Positions 1 through 11,919 are shown, numbered from the stretch's first letter. The stretch is 64,000 nt of DNA from Gibbula magus (GCA_936450465.1 OW388296.1:37476023-37540022); one strand, 5' to 3'. Notes: generated by a model not told the origin, from the sequence alone. Translations and numbers: made by a program.

Positions 1-215
1 CAGAAAATCAGTCTTGATATATTATCATGGTTTTTTAATTTTATGAACATGAACTGAAGGAACCATACATTATCAATTTATTTTATTCAGTTTTGGCTAC
101 GCAGAACAAAATAGCATTTTTTACAGATTAGATTGGCTAATGTTCGTTTTGAACACTTAAGATTTAAACAAATTAAATTGAGTGCATTTGGATGGATTTA
201 AAATGCAATGCTTAC

Positions 216-1492
216 CACAGTTTGACATATTTCTTATACAGTGTCACAACACATCGACTGCGATCAGATTCATTTGGGTAGGCATCGACAACTTTCTGTA
301 ATTTTTTTCTGTGTTTCAGTCCTCCATGTCGTGCTTTAGAAACATCTTCTGTATAGCGCAGTACAGTTTTCCCTCTAGAGTCAGTTGTCAGACTCAGTTG
401 TGAATGTTGCAGTCGCAAAGCTCTGTGTTCTTTTGCTGCTCTTAGGGCAAAGTTGATTCCAAGGAGATACAGAACTGTGTTCTGCAACTGCTGTGGGTTC
501 TCACTTCCAAGAACATTCTTGTTCCACATCAAGTTTTCCTCTTCCGCGCTGATGACTTGAGCTTGACGTCTGGAAGTACCGATTCCATCAACAGATCGTT
601 GTCGCATTACAGAATCCAGTGTATTTTTTAACTGATTAAACATTGGTTCAGAGAAAAAATTTACTTCAACATCACATTGTTCCAAGTACAGCTGGATCGA
701 CGTCAACATTTCGTACAGCGTGGATCCAGGGTAATCAGTTCCGTTCACTTTTCGGACTTCAGTTATAAATCTACTGAGAGCGATGTTCATCTCACACACA
801 GTCATACCTTCCAAATTAACTTTGAAAATCGGTCCCGTTCCTTGACGCTTCGCTACAGCATTCCTATTTTCGACCCAATCTTTGTATGTCTTGACAGCCC
901 ATTTGTACTTGTTCTTTGTACTTTCAGATAATCTGGAAAATAGACAATATCATTATCACCTTTTGTTAAAATAACTACTGTCAAATTTGTACTAAATTCA
1001 CATATTTTCGTTGAAACTTATAACAAAAGGTCGAATGACGTCACTGCTGTATTTCAATTTCGTAATTTCGAATTTCAAAATCGTAAAAATGTTGCAAACA
1101 CTAATGATAAAGAGTAGTTATGTTGGAAATTGTAAATAAACTTACAATCACTTGCTTCAATACAAATTAACTTTAAAAAAAATACTTATGATTGCGATAA
1201 GAACTGTAAACGGTAACTAAACTTACTGTCGTTTGCTCAATAAAGTCATTTCATTTTCACTTTTTGGCACAGCAAACCGTCCGTATCTTTCTTCAATTTG
1301 GCTTGCACCCTGTGAGAACATTTCGTCATCACCCGATGAAAAATCCTTTGTCACAGTCGAACGTTTGCTTAAATACGATTCTTCAATTTGTTTGGTTGCT
1401 TGTGATAAAACGTCATCATCGTCGGACGAAATGTCTTCGAAGTGAGGATATTCGGCCATCTCGTCCCACTCGACATCAAAATTGCCATACAT
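216..1492 (-). CDS. Crypton-derived tyrosine-recombinase-like protein (DUF3504, ZMYM2/QRICH1/KCTD1-like), 5' part
   Basis: Two exons are visible. Exon 1 runs 1492-1227 and exon 2 runs 932-216. The intron 1226-933 begins GTAAGT and ends TTTTCCAG, and it splits a CAA codon (CA|A), so the frame is exact. Exon 2 ends at 216 before another donor, GTAAGC, so at least one more exon lies left of the window; the TAA seen when reading on is inside that intron. The 327 visible codons hold an acidic N-terminus with a duplicated block (VLSQATKQIEESY and MFSQGASQIEERY), then the DUF3504 core: NGTDYPGSTLYEML, EENLMWNKNVLG, NPQQLQNTVLYLLG and FALRAAKEHRALR. These match the C-terminal domain shared by ZMYM2/3/4, QRICH1 and many mollusc proteins, which derives from Crypton recombinases. 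I chose the first in-frame ATG at 1492; the frame is open further up to a TTG at 1516. The gene may be domesticated or a Crypton copy; its recombinase activity cannot be judged because the C-terminus is outside. Confidence 0.82.
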
Positions 1493-1520
1493 AATGTCTA
1501 AGTTCAACTGAGACAACGTC

Positions 1521-1529
1521 CCTTTTATA
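1521..1529 (-). promoter_or_regulatory. TATA box of the Crypton-derived gene
   Basis: The minus strand reads TATAAAAGG at 1529-1521, 29 bases before the first in-frame ATG at 1492. With a usual TATA-to-start spacing of about 30 bases, transcription would begin around 1500 and leave a very short 5' leader. The sequence match is clear; its use is inferred from position. Confidence 0.55.
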
Positions 1530-1544
1530 CCAAATCAATATCCG

Positions 1545-1840
1545 TTTTGCACATGCAGAAAGAATGTGTTGGCTAGATGGTTATGTCGCACGTGCATTTA
1601 GACCATTTGGCAAGGATAACACGTGCATTAAGAATGTACTGGCTAGTTGTTACATTGCACGTGCTTTCAGAATGTTCTAGCAAGAGCTTTACGACGCGCG
1701 TGATTTAAACAGCTTACACGTGCATTAAGAATGTACTGGCTAGATGATTACGTTGCACGTGCAGTAGGAATGTTCTAGTAAGATGGTTACAACGGGCCTA
1801 AAAAACAACTTTCACGTGCATTAATAATGTACGGGTTGCA
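1545..1840. repeat. E-box (CACGTG) tandem repeat upstream of the Crypton-derived gene
   Basis: A unit of about 97 bp is repeated a little over twice (1620-1716, 1717-1812, partial from 1813), with a degenerate half unit before it. Each unit contains CACGTGCATTAAGAATGTAC and a second CACGTGC half. Exact CACGTG hexamers sit at 1589, 1620, 1658, 1717, 1756 and 1813. The array lies directly upstream of the TATA box of the minus-strand gene, so it could act as a bHLH-binding enhancer. That function is inferred. Confidence 0.6.
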
Positions 1841-1992
1841 AGGTTGGGGGCATCTCAAAGGTTTTTTAGGAATTATATATTGAAATACGTCTTGTATGTA
1901 ATTAAAGTGCCATGCAATGTGAGTATTATTCTCCTAAAACCAAAATCAGACTATTCTAAACCATTCTTATACGGAGGCTGTATTTTAAGTCA

Positions 1993-2091
1993 GATAACAT
2001 ACGCGTAACCGTACATTCGTGAAAACAATGAACTCGCCGCTCCGCGGCTCGTACATTCTTTTTCACGAATGTACGGTTACTTGTATGTTAT
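1993..2091. repeat. Inverted repeat (hairpin), about 45-bp arms
   Basis: Left arm 1993-2037 and right arm 2046-2091 are near reverse complements. Both contain GTAACCGTACATTCGTGAAA (forward on the left, reverse complement on the right). The tip is GC-rich around 2036-2050. No flanking target duplication was identified. It could be a small foldback MITE or a cruciform-forming site. Confidence 0.6.
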
Positions 2092-2197
2092 CCTTAACGT
2101 AATTGATTTTTAAACTGATTTCTTTTTAAATCTCAGACATTTCCCATCATAAAATTCATTTTATCCTAGAATTCCAACAATATATCATCACTCGAAA

Positions 2198-2263
2198 GTC
2201 GGGGATCGAACCACTGACCTTTCGGCTTGCAACCAAGTGTGCATACCATTTGGCTACGGAGCC
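2198..2263 (-). mobile_element. tRNA-Cys-like SINE head (not a functional tRNA)
   Basis: The minus strand from 2263 begins GGCTCCGTAGCCAAATGG. It has an A box (TAGCCAAATGG), an anticodon-like loop TTGCAAG (GCA, Cys) with a partly paired stem, and a perfect B box GGTTCGATCC. The T stem is mismatched, and the sequence after it cannot pair with the acceptor GGCTCCG. This fits a tRNA-derived SINE or tRNA relic, not a working tRNA gene. The downstream body (towards 2100) is not recognised. Confidence 0.55.
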
Positions 2264-3985
2264 AGTTGAAATAAAAATGATTTTTTCATGACCAATTGAT
2301 TACACTATTTCATTGCCTCGTGTAAAATTGACGGTTTCTGTATACTTATTTTCATTAATGTAGTTTTACGTTTAATATGTAAAAAGTCTTGTAAATATAG
2401 AAACTGTGTTGTGTTTGGGATAACTTTGATCATGTTGACATTGGTCGAGCAGTTTTGTGTGCAAGCGTGTACATTTCAGCGTGCCGCACCCGATGACACG
2501 TGCGCGAAAGCCATGAAGTGCACGTGAAAAATGCGACACGCGTCCTTATACCCGGCGTCGCCTGAGATGACACATTTGTATAAACTGTCAACTTCTATGA
2601 TACAGTATTAAATGAAAAGAATGTCGCAAATGTTTATTAAAATAGCTTATTATCACTAAAGGTTATTTTTTAACGAACTCAAATTATTTGAAACGATGTT
2701 GCCTTATAATGAAACAATTTTGTAGGGGTAATTTTTATAGAGGGGTGCAGGGTATTTTTCAAATGTGAATTCTGCAGGTTTGTCCTTAAAAGTATATATT
2801 CCCTCAGTTCATAAGCCGGTTAAGGTACGAAGACGAGGTCTTGGTGCCTGTAGATAGACCGCAGGGGGAGTCGGGTAGGACAGATAGACCTTGGCCTTGG
2901 CCTTGGCCTTCGTAAAGTTGCATGCGTGACACGTAAACAATTCACCCATTCATATTGGATTGTTTCAAACCTTGTAAAACGTCTTCTCAGTACATTACCC
3001 TGAATCGGTACTGTTAATATGTTTGTAATGTCATTTATAAAATGTCTGGTAGGACAGACGGACGAATATAATTAATGCATGTTTTATTGATGTATGTTCA
3101 AACATTTTTGCAATAGTTATTTGCGAAAGGGGCACTTACAGACAGGGTTATTCAATATATAAGGCCCAAACAAACTGGCCCAAAGTACAATTCATGTTTC
3201 AGCATGACAGCTTGAGATGACGTGACTTAGATAAGTTTTTCATCAAATCTTTTATAAACATGGCAAGGTATTTTAAGATATATTATAAATTAGTAGATTA
3301 TACATCGTTGGTGGATTGCAAAAGCGTCACAAACTAACCATTTGTAAAATTCGTCTTCTATTTGACCAGAAAAATAATTAGAACATCATAGATCATCCAG
3401 TGTTTAATAGTCCTTTCTAAAATGTTGTATTTTTAAGGAGTGTAATGCGATTCTTAATGTATATAGATTTTGTAAGAGTGACTTATCACTAAAAACCTTA
3501 TATACTGGTCTGGCCCAAACCCGGATTTGAAATGATGTAATGACTTAAATAAATTGATGAATTAGTTGTGTCGGACCAATTTGTATAAACATATCCTTTA
3601 AACATAAACACAAACATTTGCCAGTCATCAACATTTTGATTCAACCAGATATAAGACAATCCACTTGACAATAAATATTTCTTATATCAGCTAACTAATG
3701 CGTGTTAACGGGACATAGCTAAGGATGCGTACATGATATTGAAAATGTATCTTAAAACTAATAGTTAAGAAATTAAAGCATGACAACTGTGAGCTTTGCC
3801 ACTTTGGATTTTGTCTGCAACAATATGAAAACAAGCATGATATACTTTAATGTTCTGCATGGGACATTTCATACGAACTTGCCAGCTGTGTTCATTTGCA
3901 TCAGTATGATATAAAGCTATTAGTAGGCCGTTTGCTGCGAACGTGCTACATAGCACACGCATTCAGTTTTAATGTAATATGCTTC
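2264..3985. other. Intergenic, nothing assigned
   Basis: AT-rich sequence with no recognisable coding region. Small details are three tandem copies of TTGGCC(T) near 2893-2910 and two more CACGTG hexamers near 2498 and 2519. Short open frames here, such as one at 3765-3962 on the minus strand, have no domain-like content. Confidence 0.5.
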
Positions 3986-4019
3986 ATAAACAAAGTATTT
4001 ATACATTTGTGAAAAGACA

Positions 4020-6180
4020 ATGGAAAGTGAAGACCAGGAGTTGTACTCTACCCAGCCAGCTGACGAACAGGACAAAGCAATCTACCTTGAATTAAAGACC
4101 AAGTTTGGAAACAAGGACAAAATATCATTTGAAACAAGCCTTAGTGATATATACAACAATAACGTTGTACAAATCAACCATGTACGCGAGAGCCTATATG
4201 ACTATGCTAAAAGTACATGTGAAAGCTTTCCTGCCGGACTTCTAGTAAGAAGAAGATCAAAAGGCTGTGGTGGTCAGTTAGTTTTTGACAAATATGCTCA
4301 AGATATATATTACATATTCAACTACATTGAAGGAGGGATTCCTGACCACTTACTACAAAGCAAAGTCCTTAGCAGGGCCAGTTTACGAAATCTGTCGACA
4401 TCCCAGGTTTTTGACGACTATACAGATACCCAGGATATCACAAACCAGCAGAATATCCGCCCAGGTGTGGGCGATGGACTCGATGTTTTAATCAGTCACA
4501 TTGTGCAACTCAAACAGTTCATAGCAGAGGAACATGAAGATTTGAAGAAACGTTTCTCAGTTCTTGAAGCGAGATTAACGGAAGATATGAAACGTAAGTG
4601 CAGCATCATTGAAGAAAAGGATAACCACATTAAAGAACTATTTACTAAACTAGAAGACTCAGAATCAAGAAGAAGTGAATAAAGATCTCTGATTTAGTTA
4701 AATAATCAGGAAAACAAGACAATGAAGGAAAAGATATTGTCTTTAGTAGATTAACTTTTACGTACAAACCTCCAACAGGATAACCGACTAAAAGCTATCG
4801 AAACTAAACTGACCAGTATGCCTACAAAGCTGAAACAATCATATGCTAACATTCTTAAGAGCCCAACCGCCCCAATGCAACGTGTTGAAAAGAATGACAC
4901 TAGTGTAACCACCGGTAACAACCAGGTCCCAGAAGCTATAGACATCTCAAGTATTGATCATCCCGTGGAGAATCATCCAGTTGAAGAAGTGAGAGCATCA
5001 CGCCGTTCAAACAACAAGAAGACGACAGATACAAGAGTACATAAGATACAGTCTCTAGCTAATGCCCCTATTTCACTACGACCCGAATTGCCACGAATCG
5101 CCACGAATTGGAAAATTTGCACTTTCGTGAACATTCGTAGATAATTCGTAATTGATTCGTGATATTCGTAAATGATTCCTAGTTGATTCGGCAACATTCT
5201 TGTAATTCGTGGCATTCGTGGACAAATTTTTGTTTGTCAAAAGATTTTCACGAATCATCTACGAATTTCAGATTCGTAGTTGCTTCGTAAACTGTTCGTA
5301 TTTAATTCGGGACGTTCGTAACAACTTCGTAAACAATTCTTGGAAATTCGTGGTTGATAATTTTGATGTTCTCATCCCGAATTAACCCCGAAGCATTTAC
5401 GAATTGTCTACGAAGAGCTAATTCAATTTGATGTTGATATTGAAGTTCAAATTCGAGTGCCAGAGCAACACGTGCTCTCCATTGCGCCTCCATAATGGTT
5501 TGATGACTTGCAATCGCCGAATAGTCACGAACTATCGTAAACTATTCGTACTTGATTCGTGATATCGTATCTTATTCGTGGAAATTCGTAGTACATTCGT
5601 GACTGTGTCTTAATCATTTCTTACAATTCGTAGACAATTCGTAAAGAATTCGTACATGTTTCGTAGGTTTTTAGCATGAAAAGCTACGAATGTTCGTAAA
5701 CATTTCGTACAAGTGTAAATGCTGTTCACGAATTTTGCCGAATGCTCACGAATATTCACGAATTTATGCAGCCGCCTATTCGTGGTGATTCGTGGCAATT
5801 CGGGTCGTAGTGAAATAGGGGCATAAGCCTAGAATAGGTCTAGAGGGTGTCCGGAGAGAATATACCAAACGTATTGTTCTGTCAACATCAATGCTGATAA
5901 ACATATTGACCAGGTGAAACATATCATATTTGACTATGCTCATGAGAGACATGTTTGCGTTACACATGTCCATCTCTTGAAGAAAAGGACTCATTATGAC
6001 AAAACAGAGACATTTACAGTGAAAGTCAACATCGCAAGCGATGACTACAGCAAAATGATGGACGACGTTGAGTTCTGGCTAGAAGATATTGTCTGCAGAG
6101 ACTACATACCACGTAAACGACGCTGGGAACGTACCTACAACTCAGACTACGACAACAACGCCTTTGGAAAGTACCACTAA
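4020..6180 (+). pseudogene. LINE A ORF1 protein (coiled coil), broken
   Basis: An open stretch of 220 codons from ATG 4020 carries a charged helical region rich in Glu and Lys at residues 165-220, likely a coiled coil for ORF1 trimerisation. After a stop at 4680, similar sequence resumes around 4770 and runs to 5060, where a TIR element interrupts it. The C-terminal part resumes after 5826 and is open again from about 5885 to the TAA at 6178 (YAHERHVCVTHVHLLKKR, then FWLEDIVCRDYIPRK). This tail resembles the C-terminal domain of ORF1 proteins seen in mollusc LINEs. A further frameshift lies near 5880. The role would be nucleic-acid binding and chaperoning of the element RNA; the copy is dead. 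Confidence 0.6.
5063..5823. mobile_element. PIF/Harbinger-like MITE, 761 bp, TSD TAA
   Basis: The ends are long inverted repeats: the left end TGCCCCTATTTCACTACGAC continues into CCGAATTGCCACGAATC, and the right end is its reverse complement with few mismatches. The element is flanked by TAA at 5060-5062 and 5824-5826, a 3-bp duplication of the TWA type typical of PIF/Harbinger. The interior has dozens of ATTCGT/ACGAAT subterminal motifs and no transposase. Removing it together with one TAA restores continuous sequence in LINE A ORF1. The superfamily is inferred from the TSD, not from a transposase. Confidence 0.75.
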
Positions 6181-6183
6181 ACG

Positions 6184-9100
6184 ATGAATTACACTACTGG
6201 TAACTGTTTAATTTTTCTATACACACTTATGTTACTCAGTGTTCTCTCGTGGAATGTGCGTGGTGTATGGCACAAAACGGATTCCTTAAAACGGACTATA
6301 CCGGGCTCTGTCGATGTCCTAGGTGTTCACGAACATTGGTTAAATGATGAGGATATCGGTAAATTACAAAGCATATCAGACTTTAACACTGTAAACTACA
6401 CATGTGCTCCATGTATGAACAATCCCAGAGGATATGGAGGTATTGCTATTTTACAGAATGTTAACTCTGTATGGACAGTTGCACCGGTAAATTCTTACTC
6501 TGATTATTTTACATCTGTTAGTGTTACTCACGCTAATTTCTGTGATGTTTATATTATTGCTTGTCGTTTGCCATCTACGAGTGTGCTTAACCAAACCTAC
6601 ATCGGTGCTCTTAATGAAGTGATTGATCAGTATGACTATCTCTCTGCCAAATGTGACACTATCATTGTAGATCTAAATGCAGATATAACAAAACATAAAC
6701 TATCCCCAAAAAGATATGTCTGTAGAAGATGCTATACACAGTAGATCCCTTACACATGTACTTCATAACATGAGAACATCAGGTCCCCCTGTTACCTACA
6801 GAAGCAAAGACAATACGAGCTCATCACTGATAGACTACATGTTGATACCATCTGCAATGGTGAATACAGTAAATGAATGTTGTGTTATTGATGAATCCAC
6901 GTATGATGTGTCTGACCACTACCCCTGTCTGTTAACCTTTACTGCTACCCTTAAACAAGAAAATATAACTTCGCAGTGTTATGTAAAGTGGCACAAGGCT
7001 AACACATCTCAAACTGACTCCTATTGCTATAGCGTATCAAATGCATTATGCAACATCACTCATCAGAAAGTATTGAATGGCATAATACCTGTGTGACTAA
7101 CTGCCTGCTAAATGCTAGCTCTGAGTGTCTACCCCAAGGAACATTTAGACATTACCTTAAACCATACTGGAAAAGTAACAATTTGGATAAATTGCATTTC
7201 GATATGCGCTGTTCTCGACGAGTATGGATTGCTGAAAATAAACCAAGAGATGACAGTTCCGAATCATACAGGAAATACAAGTGGAGCACAGTGGTGTAGT
7301 GGTTAGCATGCTTGCCTCTCACGCCAACGGCACCAAAACATTTGTGACCTGGGTCATATACTGTGTTGTGCCCCTGGGCAAGGCACTTTATCCACATTGC
7401 ACTGAGTCCACCCAGCTGTTTAAATGGGTACCTGAACACGGGAACTAAGCGTACATGTATCTTTAGATGTGAACTGAGAAAAACTAAACATAAAAATCAC
7501 GATAATCCTCTTATGGACATAGACAAAACAACGGAGGTTGATGTGAATATACACATGACATACCGAAAGACAACAACTGACATTGAAGAACTTCATTATA
7601 GCAACGCAACTGGGTCGACCCCTGAAAGTAAATGTGACATATGGAGACAGTATTACTCTGATCTTGTGCAACCATACACTAGTGAATCTTTTGATGAAAT
7701 GTTTCGCAGTAAGTTAATGTGCTAAGCACCGCAGACCATGAAATGGAAGATAGTGAAACTATTGAATTACCTTTCACACTCCCTGAAGTTAAATATGAAG
7801 TGCAATCTCTAAGCAGAAATACATCGCTAGGACCGGATCAGATAACCAACGAGCATATCATACATGGTGGAGACATTCTCATTACGCATCTGTGTGTATT
7901 ATTCAACAGCATTCGAGAGATACAGTATATGCCCCATGCTCATAGACTTGGTATGGTCATTTCAATATATAAAGGAAAGAAGGCGAAATCTGATCCACGT
8001 AATTATAGAGGTATCACGTTGACTTCATGTTTGTCTAAACTTTTCGAAAAATTGCTACTTAATAGAAATAACAAATGGATGAAAAAACATAATCCTGACT
8101 TCCTAGATAAACTACAGTTTGGACTCAGAAAGGAACATGGTGCACTGATGTCTGTATATACTCTGGTGGAAAGCATTGGACATTATCTGAATAATGACTC
8201 TTGTGTGTTTGCAGGTTTTTTGGACAATGAAAAAGCATTTGATAGAATCTGGCATGACGAACTCTTCCTTAAACTCTTCAACTTGGGATTACGAGGAAAC
8301 CTATGGAAGCTCATAAAACACAGTTATTCAAACAGTTTCGCGTACGTACACTACAAAGGTGAAAGATCAGATATCTACCCTGTCCAACAAGGAGTTGGTC
8401 AAGGTCGGGTGTTATCTGCATGGCTTTTCTAGTATACATAAACGGCCTTATATCATCCCTGTGAGAAGTAAGATGCGGCATCAAAGTACATGGAGAAGAC
8501 ATACCAACAGTAGTACTGGCTGATGACACAACCCTAGTTAGTACATCACCTGTTGGTCTACAGACGGAACTTGACGTAGTTGAATCATATGCTTTGAAAT
8601 GGCGCCTGACCTATAATGCTGCAAAAAGTACCGTGGTTATATTTACTAAGGCAAGGTCTCTACAAATCCCCATTTATTGTCATCTTGGGAACTCAAGTAT
8701 AAATACATCAGATTCTGTAACATTTGGTGGAGTACTACTTACAAAGAATCTATCCTGGAAATCAAAAATTGAGAAAGACTGCAAAGGCGAGAAAGACGTT
8801 TAACTCTCTAAGACCATTAGGAACAACCTACTACCATATCAATCCAAGTATTTCTGATAAAATCTGGCAAAGTGTAATATTAAAAGGCAGCTTCTATGGA
8901 TGTGAAGTACTCACTGGCATTAAAGGAAAGGACATTGACTTGATAGAAAAGACACAGAAATACTTTGCTAGATCTGTTCAAGGCTTTTCCAAAAGGTCCC
9001 CGACATTGAGTGCTACAGCAAACCTAGGCTTGACAACCATGATTGGTTACATAGATATATGCAAACTTCATTTTGCAGCTCGACTGTTTTATATGCCATT

Positions 9101-9771
9101 CAACACATGTCCTAAGAATATTGTTTGTGCCAGTGTCTCAAGAAGTTATGAGTACAGCACCCAGCAATCATCTATAAGCAGTGAGATCATATCAACTATG
9201 CACAAATATGGACTGGCAAATTATTTATATAAATACATAGAATGCGGACTATTTCCAAGGAAATATGAATGGAAGAAGATTGTTAAGAATGCTGTTTTCC
9301 AGTATGAACTTTCACTTTGGAGGAACAGACTTTCTGCGGATCTAGGGTTGTCACGCTATCTAACTGTACACACTGAGCTCTCCCTACACTATTACTGGCG
9401 CCTTGCATTACTGTTCCCAAACCTGAGAACCAAATTTCAGCTTTGTGTAAAAGTGGGGTCAAGGTAAAAATGTCTACAGAATGCATTACATGTAGAAAAC
9501 ATGCTTTTGACATCGACAAGCACATAATCCTTCACTGTGAAGAACTAATTCATCAAAGAAATATGTTTATTCTTTTCTACTAGATCTTCTTGAAATTGAA
9601 ACATATATAAGATTCGAAACACAAGACGAGGATGAACAGCTATCCGTCCTGCTTGGAGGAGACGGCAACTTCACAAGGTCCATTGACATAAAAGTTAGAA
9701 ACACTATTTATCTACAATTTACCAACTACCTGTCCAACCTCAGAACACATCTTAGCTACAGCTATACATAG
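6184..9771 (+). pseudogene. LINE A ORF2: endonuclease-reverse transcriptase, broken
   Basis: The order is as in Jockey/CR1-type LINEs. An APE-type endonuclease comes first (LSWNVRGV, HEHWL, VDLNAD, LIDYMLI, VSDHYPCLL; 6230-6950). The reverse transcriptase follows: NYRGITLTSCLSKLFEKLL at about 8004, DNEKAFDRIWHDELF at 8224, QQGVGQGRVLSAWLF near 8388, and LADDTTL at 8515 as the catalytic box with L for Y/F. The C-terminal knuckle CITCRKHAF...H...HC lies near 9490-9535 and the last codons end at 9771. Frameshifts or stops occur near 6715, 7090, 7725, 8432-8465, 8803 and 9467, and a SINE sits at 7286-7462. It is not functional. The start at 6184 follows the ORF1 stop by three bases. Confidence 0.8.
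7286..7462 (+). mobile_element. tRNA-derived SINE inserted in LINE A ORF2
   Basis: The head reads GTGGTGTAGTGGTTAGCATG, a pol III A box in tRNA-like context. It is followed by a degenerate B box (GACCTGGGTCATA) and a body with TTGTGCCCCTGGGCAAGGCA and CACCCAGCTGTTTAAATGGG. This body is a common SINE core in mollusc and other invertebrate genomes (recognition from memory). The LINE reading frame stops at the insertion and resumes after about 7460. A clear target duplication was not found, so the edges are approximate. Confidence 0.65.
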
Positions 9772-9920
9772 CATCTTTACTTAGGTAATTGTATAATAAG
9801 CATTGTAAATACTTATATACTAATGATTATCATGTTGTGGTCATCATCATGCATGTGCGGCTAATGTTGTATACACACTTTTGATTTTCCTATTGTTATA
9901 AAAAATAACATTAAATACTT

Positions 9921-11085
9921 TCAAACCATACCCCGACAAAATTGCAAAACAGACAGTATATACATATGGCACAACAAAAAACCAAAAAACCTATGTTAGC
10001 TTTCTTGATTGAGAATGAATGCTTGTCCTATATACATGTGGATGTGTATTGGTCAAAGAAGAGACTACTCTCATCAGAGTTCACAAATACACAACCGAAT
10101 ATACATGTATGCGAAGTCGCGAATACACGCTGTTGAGCCCATCTAAAGATAGCAATTGCGGGTCATAAAACATTCTGTGCAATACACGAGAATGGTAAGT
10201 AATTGAAAAACTTAATCTGTTCTTATTTACTGTAGTAACACTATAATATTTATAAAAATATAAGTTTATGTCAATTGTGCTTTTATGAGTGTTTTGGGCG
10301 CGTATGTGTCATTTGGATACATATTTGAGAAATCTATCCATCATTTTACAGCACTTTATCTTAACTTTATGAAATTTCTTTTTTTATATTTTATTGTTTT
10401 ACAAACTAGTCATCACACATTTAACGTTGTCTACTTATTATCGGCGAAAACTCGTTATTCTGTGCATGACTCAATAATTATTGATACAAAATTATTCAAT
10501 AATTATTGCTGTACTGTAATGAAATTTATTAAAATAATATAAATGTTAATCACATTTTAATCATGTTATTAGTAATTGAGTGTCACATAGGTCAAACCTG
10601 ACGGGTTAGCATATGTTGCATATTTATTCATATCCGTTTGTATGTTATAATTATGTTCAGTGACACTACCCTTTTATAGTAAATTAGTTTGTTCTTCGCT
10701 TTCTATACTAAATGCATAGTAATAGGGCAGTGATAACGTTACCATGGGTTGCATATATATTTACCGGTACTGATTGCAGTCGACTGCAGTCTGGTCGCAC
10801 TCTGGTATTCAACCATTACCAAAACTCACAAAAAGGCGTACTCTTTGAAACTGAACTGATGTGATGAAGAAAAATAACTCGTGAGGCTCTTGTTGTGCGA
10901 GAGTGTTATCAGGTCAGTTCATTGACTTGGTCAGTCAAGCTGGGAAATGTGTTTACATTCTCAGTGAACTGTACGCTCTCTATAAAAAGCTCTAGTGCGT
11001 AAATATATCCATTTGTAGCTCAACCATACACGCAGTAAGGTTTGGGTGCATGCTACACTGAATTTTAGCTCTGTACCACCAATGA
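9921..11085. other. Intergenic, nothing assigned
   Basis: AT-rich sequence with short open frames that have no recognisable content. A small imperfect palindrome (TGCAGTCGACTGCA) lies near 10783-10796. No RNA gene or repeat family was recognised. Confidence 0.4.
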
Positions 11086-11252
11086 TTCGCTAGTTCTAGC
11101 TGATGCTCGCATGTTTAATCGCAATGCATAGCCACATGGTGTCGCGGGCTTCCTCCCTGCAATAATATTAATAGCCGGGATATAAATGAAATACTCTTGA
11201 AAGCGGCGTTAAACCCTAAACCATCTCACCTCACCTCACCTCACCTCACCTG
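11086..11252 (+). mobile_element. Mollusc SINE 3' part with CACCT tail
   Basis: The segment ends GAAAGCGGCGTTAAACCCTA followed by five to six CACCT units at 11225-11251. The body GTCGCGGGCTTCCTCC...ATAAATGAAATACTC precedes it. This GCGGCGTTAAAC plus short tandem tail is a frequent SINE-like repeat end in mollusc genomes, and a second copy on the other strand lies at 43727-43784. The 5' edge is uncertain. It abuts the Ty3/Gypsy integrase relic, so it may also be an insertion into it. Confidence 0.5.
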
Positions 11253-11333
11253 AAAATACAGGATTTACTCATAGGAAGATAACTCATTTGTGATCACGTG
11301 CAAATGCACAAACGACCGCTTCATGCAAATCAT

Positions 11334-11919
11334 CATTCTCTTCCCACAGAGGTGAGTCCCTACAGTTTTCCGGTTCTACCCTCTGTTACATTACGCTTGA
11401 AATCGAGAGCAGAACCAAAGTCCTCTAGCGGTGGAAAGAGAAATCTCATACCGTATCCCTGGTTCTTAACCAATGAAAACTCATCTTTAATTGGCCATGT
11501 CGACAGGGTAACTTAATAGATCGAGGCATTTTACTCTGAAGGGTCTTGCTCATTAGCATATGTCATTCGAATATGTCTGATGTAAATAACGCAAATGAAA
11601 TGATTTTGGTATTTGTCTCTGATTTGGTCTTCTTTATTTATAATTATGTTTATGATCAATAGTTTTCACAAAATCAAATAGCATAGTTCGAGGAAAACAC
11701 AGAAAACACAGGAAAACGAGAAAACGTTGGCCTTACGTTTATTTTATCATTATGACGTGTCATTGGCAAATGTCACTTTTACAACGGCGCCGCTGATTGC
11801 ACAACTAGATTCAATTGCAACCAATCAGGACATTCCCTTTTCGCTCCCGATTTCAAGCGTAATGTAACAGAGGGTAGCACCGGAAAACTGTAGGGACTAA
11901 CCTCTGTGGGAAGAGAATG
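11334..11919. mobile_element. MULE-like MITE, 586 bp, 77-bp TIRs, 9-bp TSD
   Basis: The ends are 77-bp inverted repeats (11334-11410 and 11843-11919) that start CATTCTCTTCCCACAGAGGT and differ at about three positions. Perfect 9-bp direct repeats GCAAATCAT flank it at 11325-11333 and 11920-11928. A 9-bp duplication with long TIRs is the Mutator-like pattern. There is no transposase, so this is a non-autonomous copy. It sits inside the Ty3/Gypsy integrase relic. Assignment to MULE rests on TSD length and TIR length only. Confidence 0.8.

Larger units (their letters stand above)
3990..9920 (+). mobile_element. LINE A: old two-ORF non-LTR retrotransposon, internally interrupted
   Basis: ORF1 (4020-6180) is followed after three bases by ORF2 (6184-9771), the normal order of a two-ORF LINE. 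Both frames carry several stops and frameshifts. Two later insertions are nested in it: a 761-bp TIR element in ORF1 and a SINE in ORF2. The outer limits are approximate: the 5' end is taken just before ORF1, and the 3' end is near the A-rich stretch at about 9905. The density of lesions makes this the oldest-looking LINE in the window. Confidence 0.7.

Noticed and set aside
2198..2263. Functional tRNA-Cys(GCA) gene
   Set aside because: T stem is mismatched and the acceptor stem cannot form, although A and B boxes are intact.
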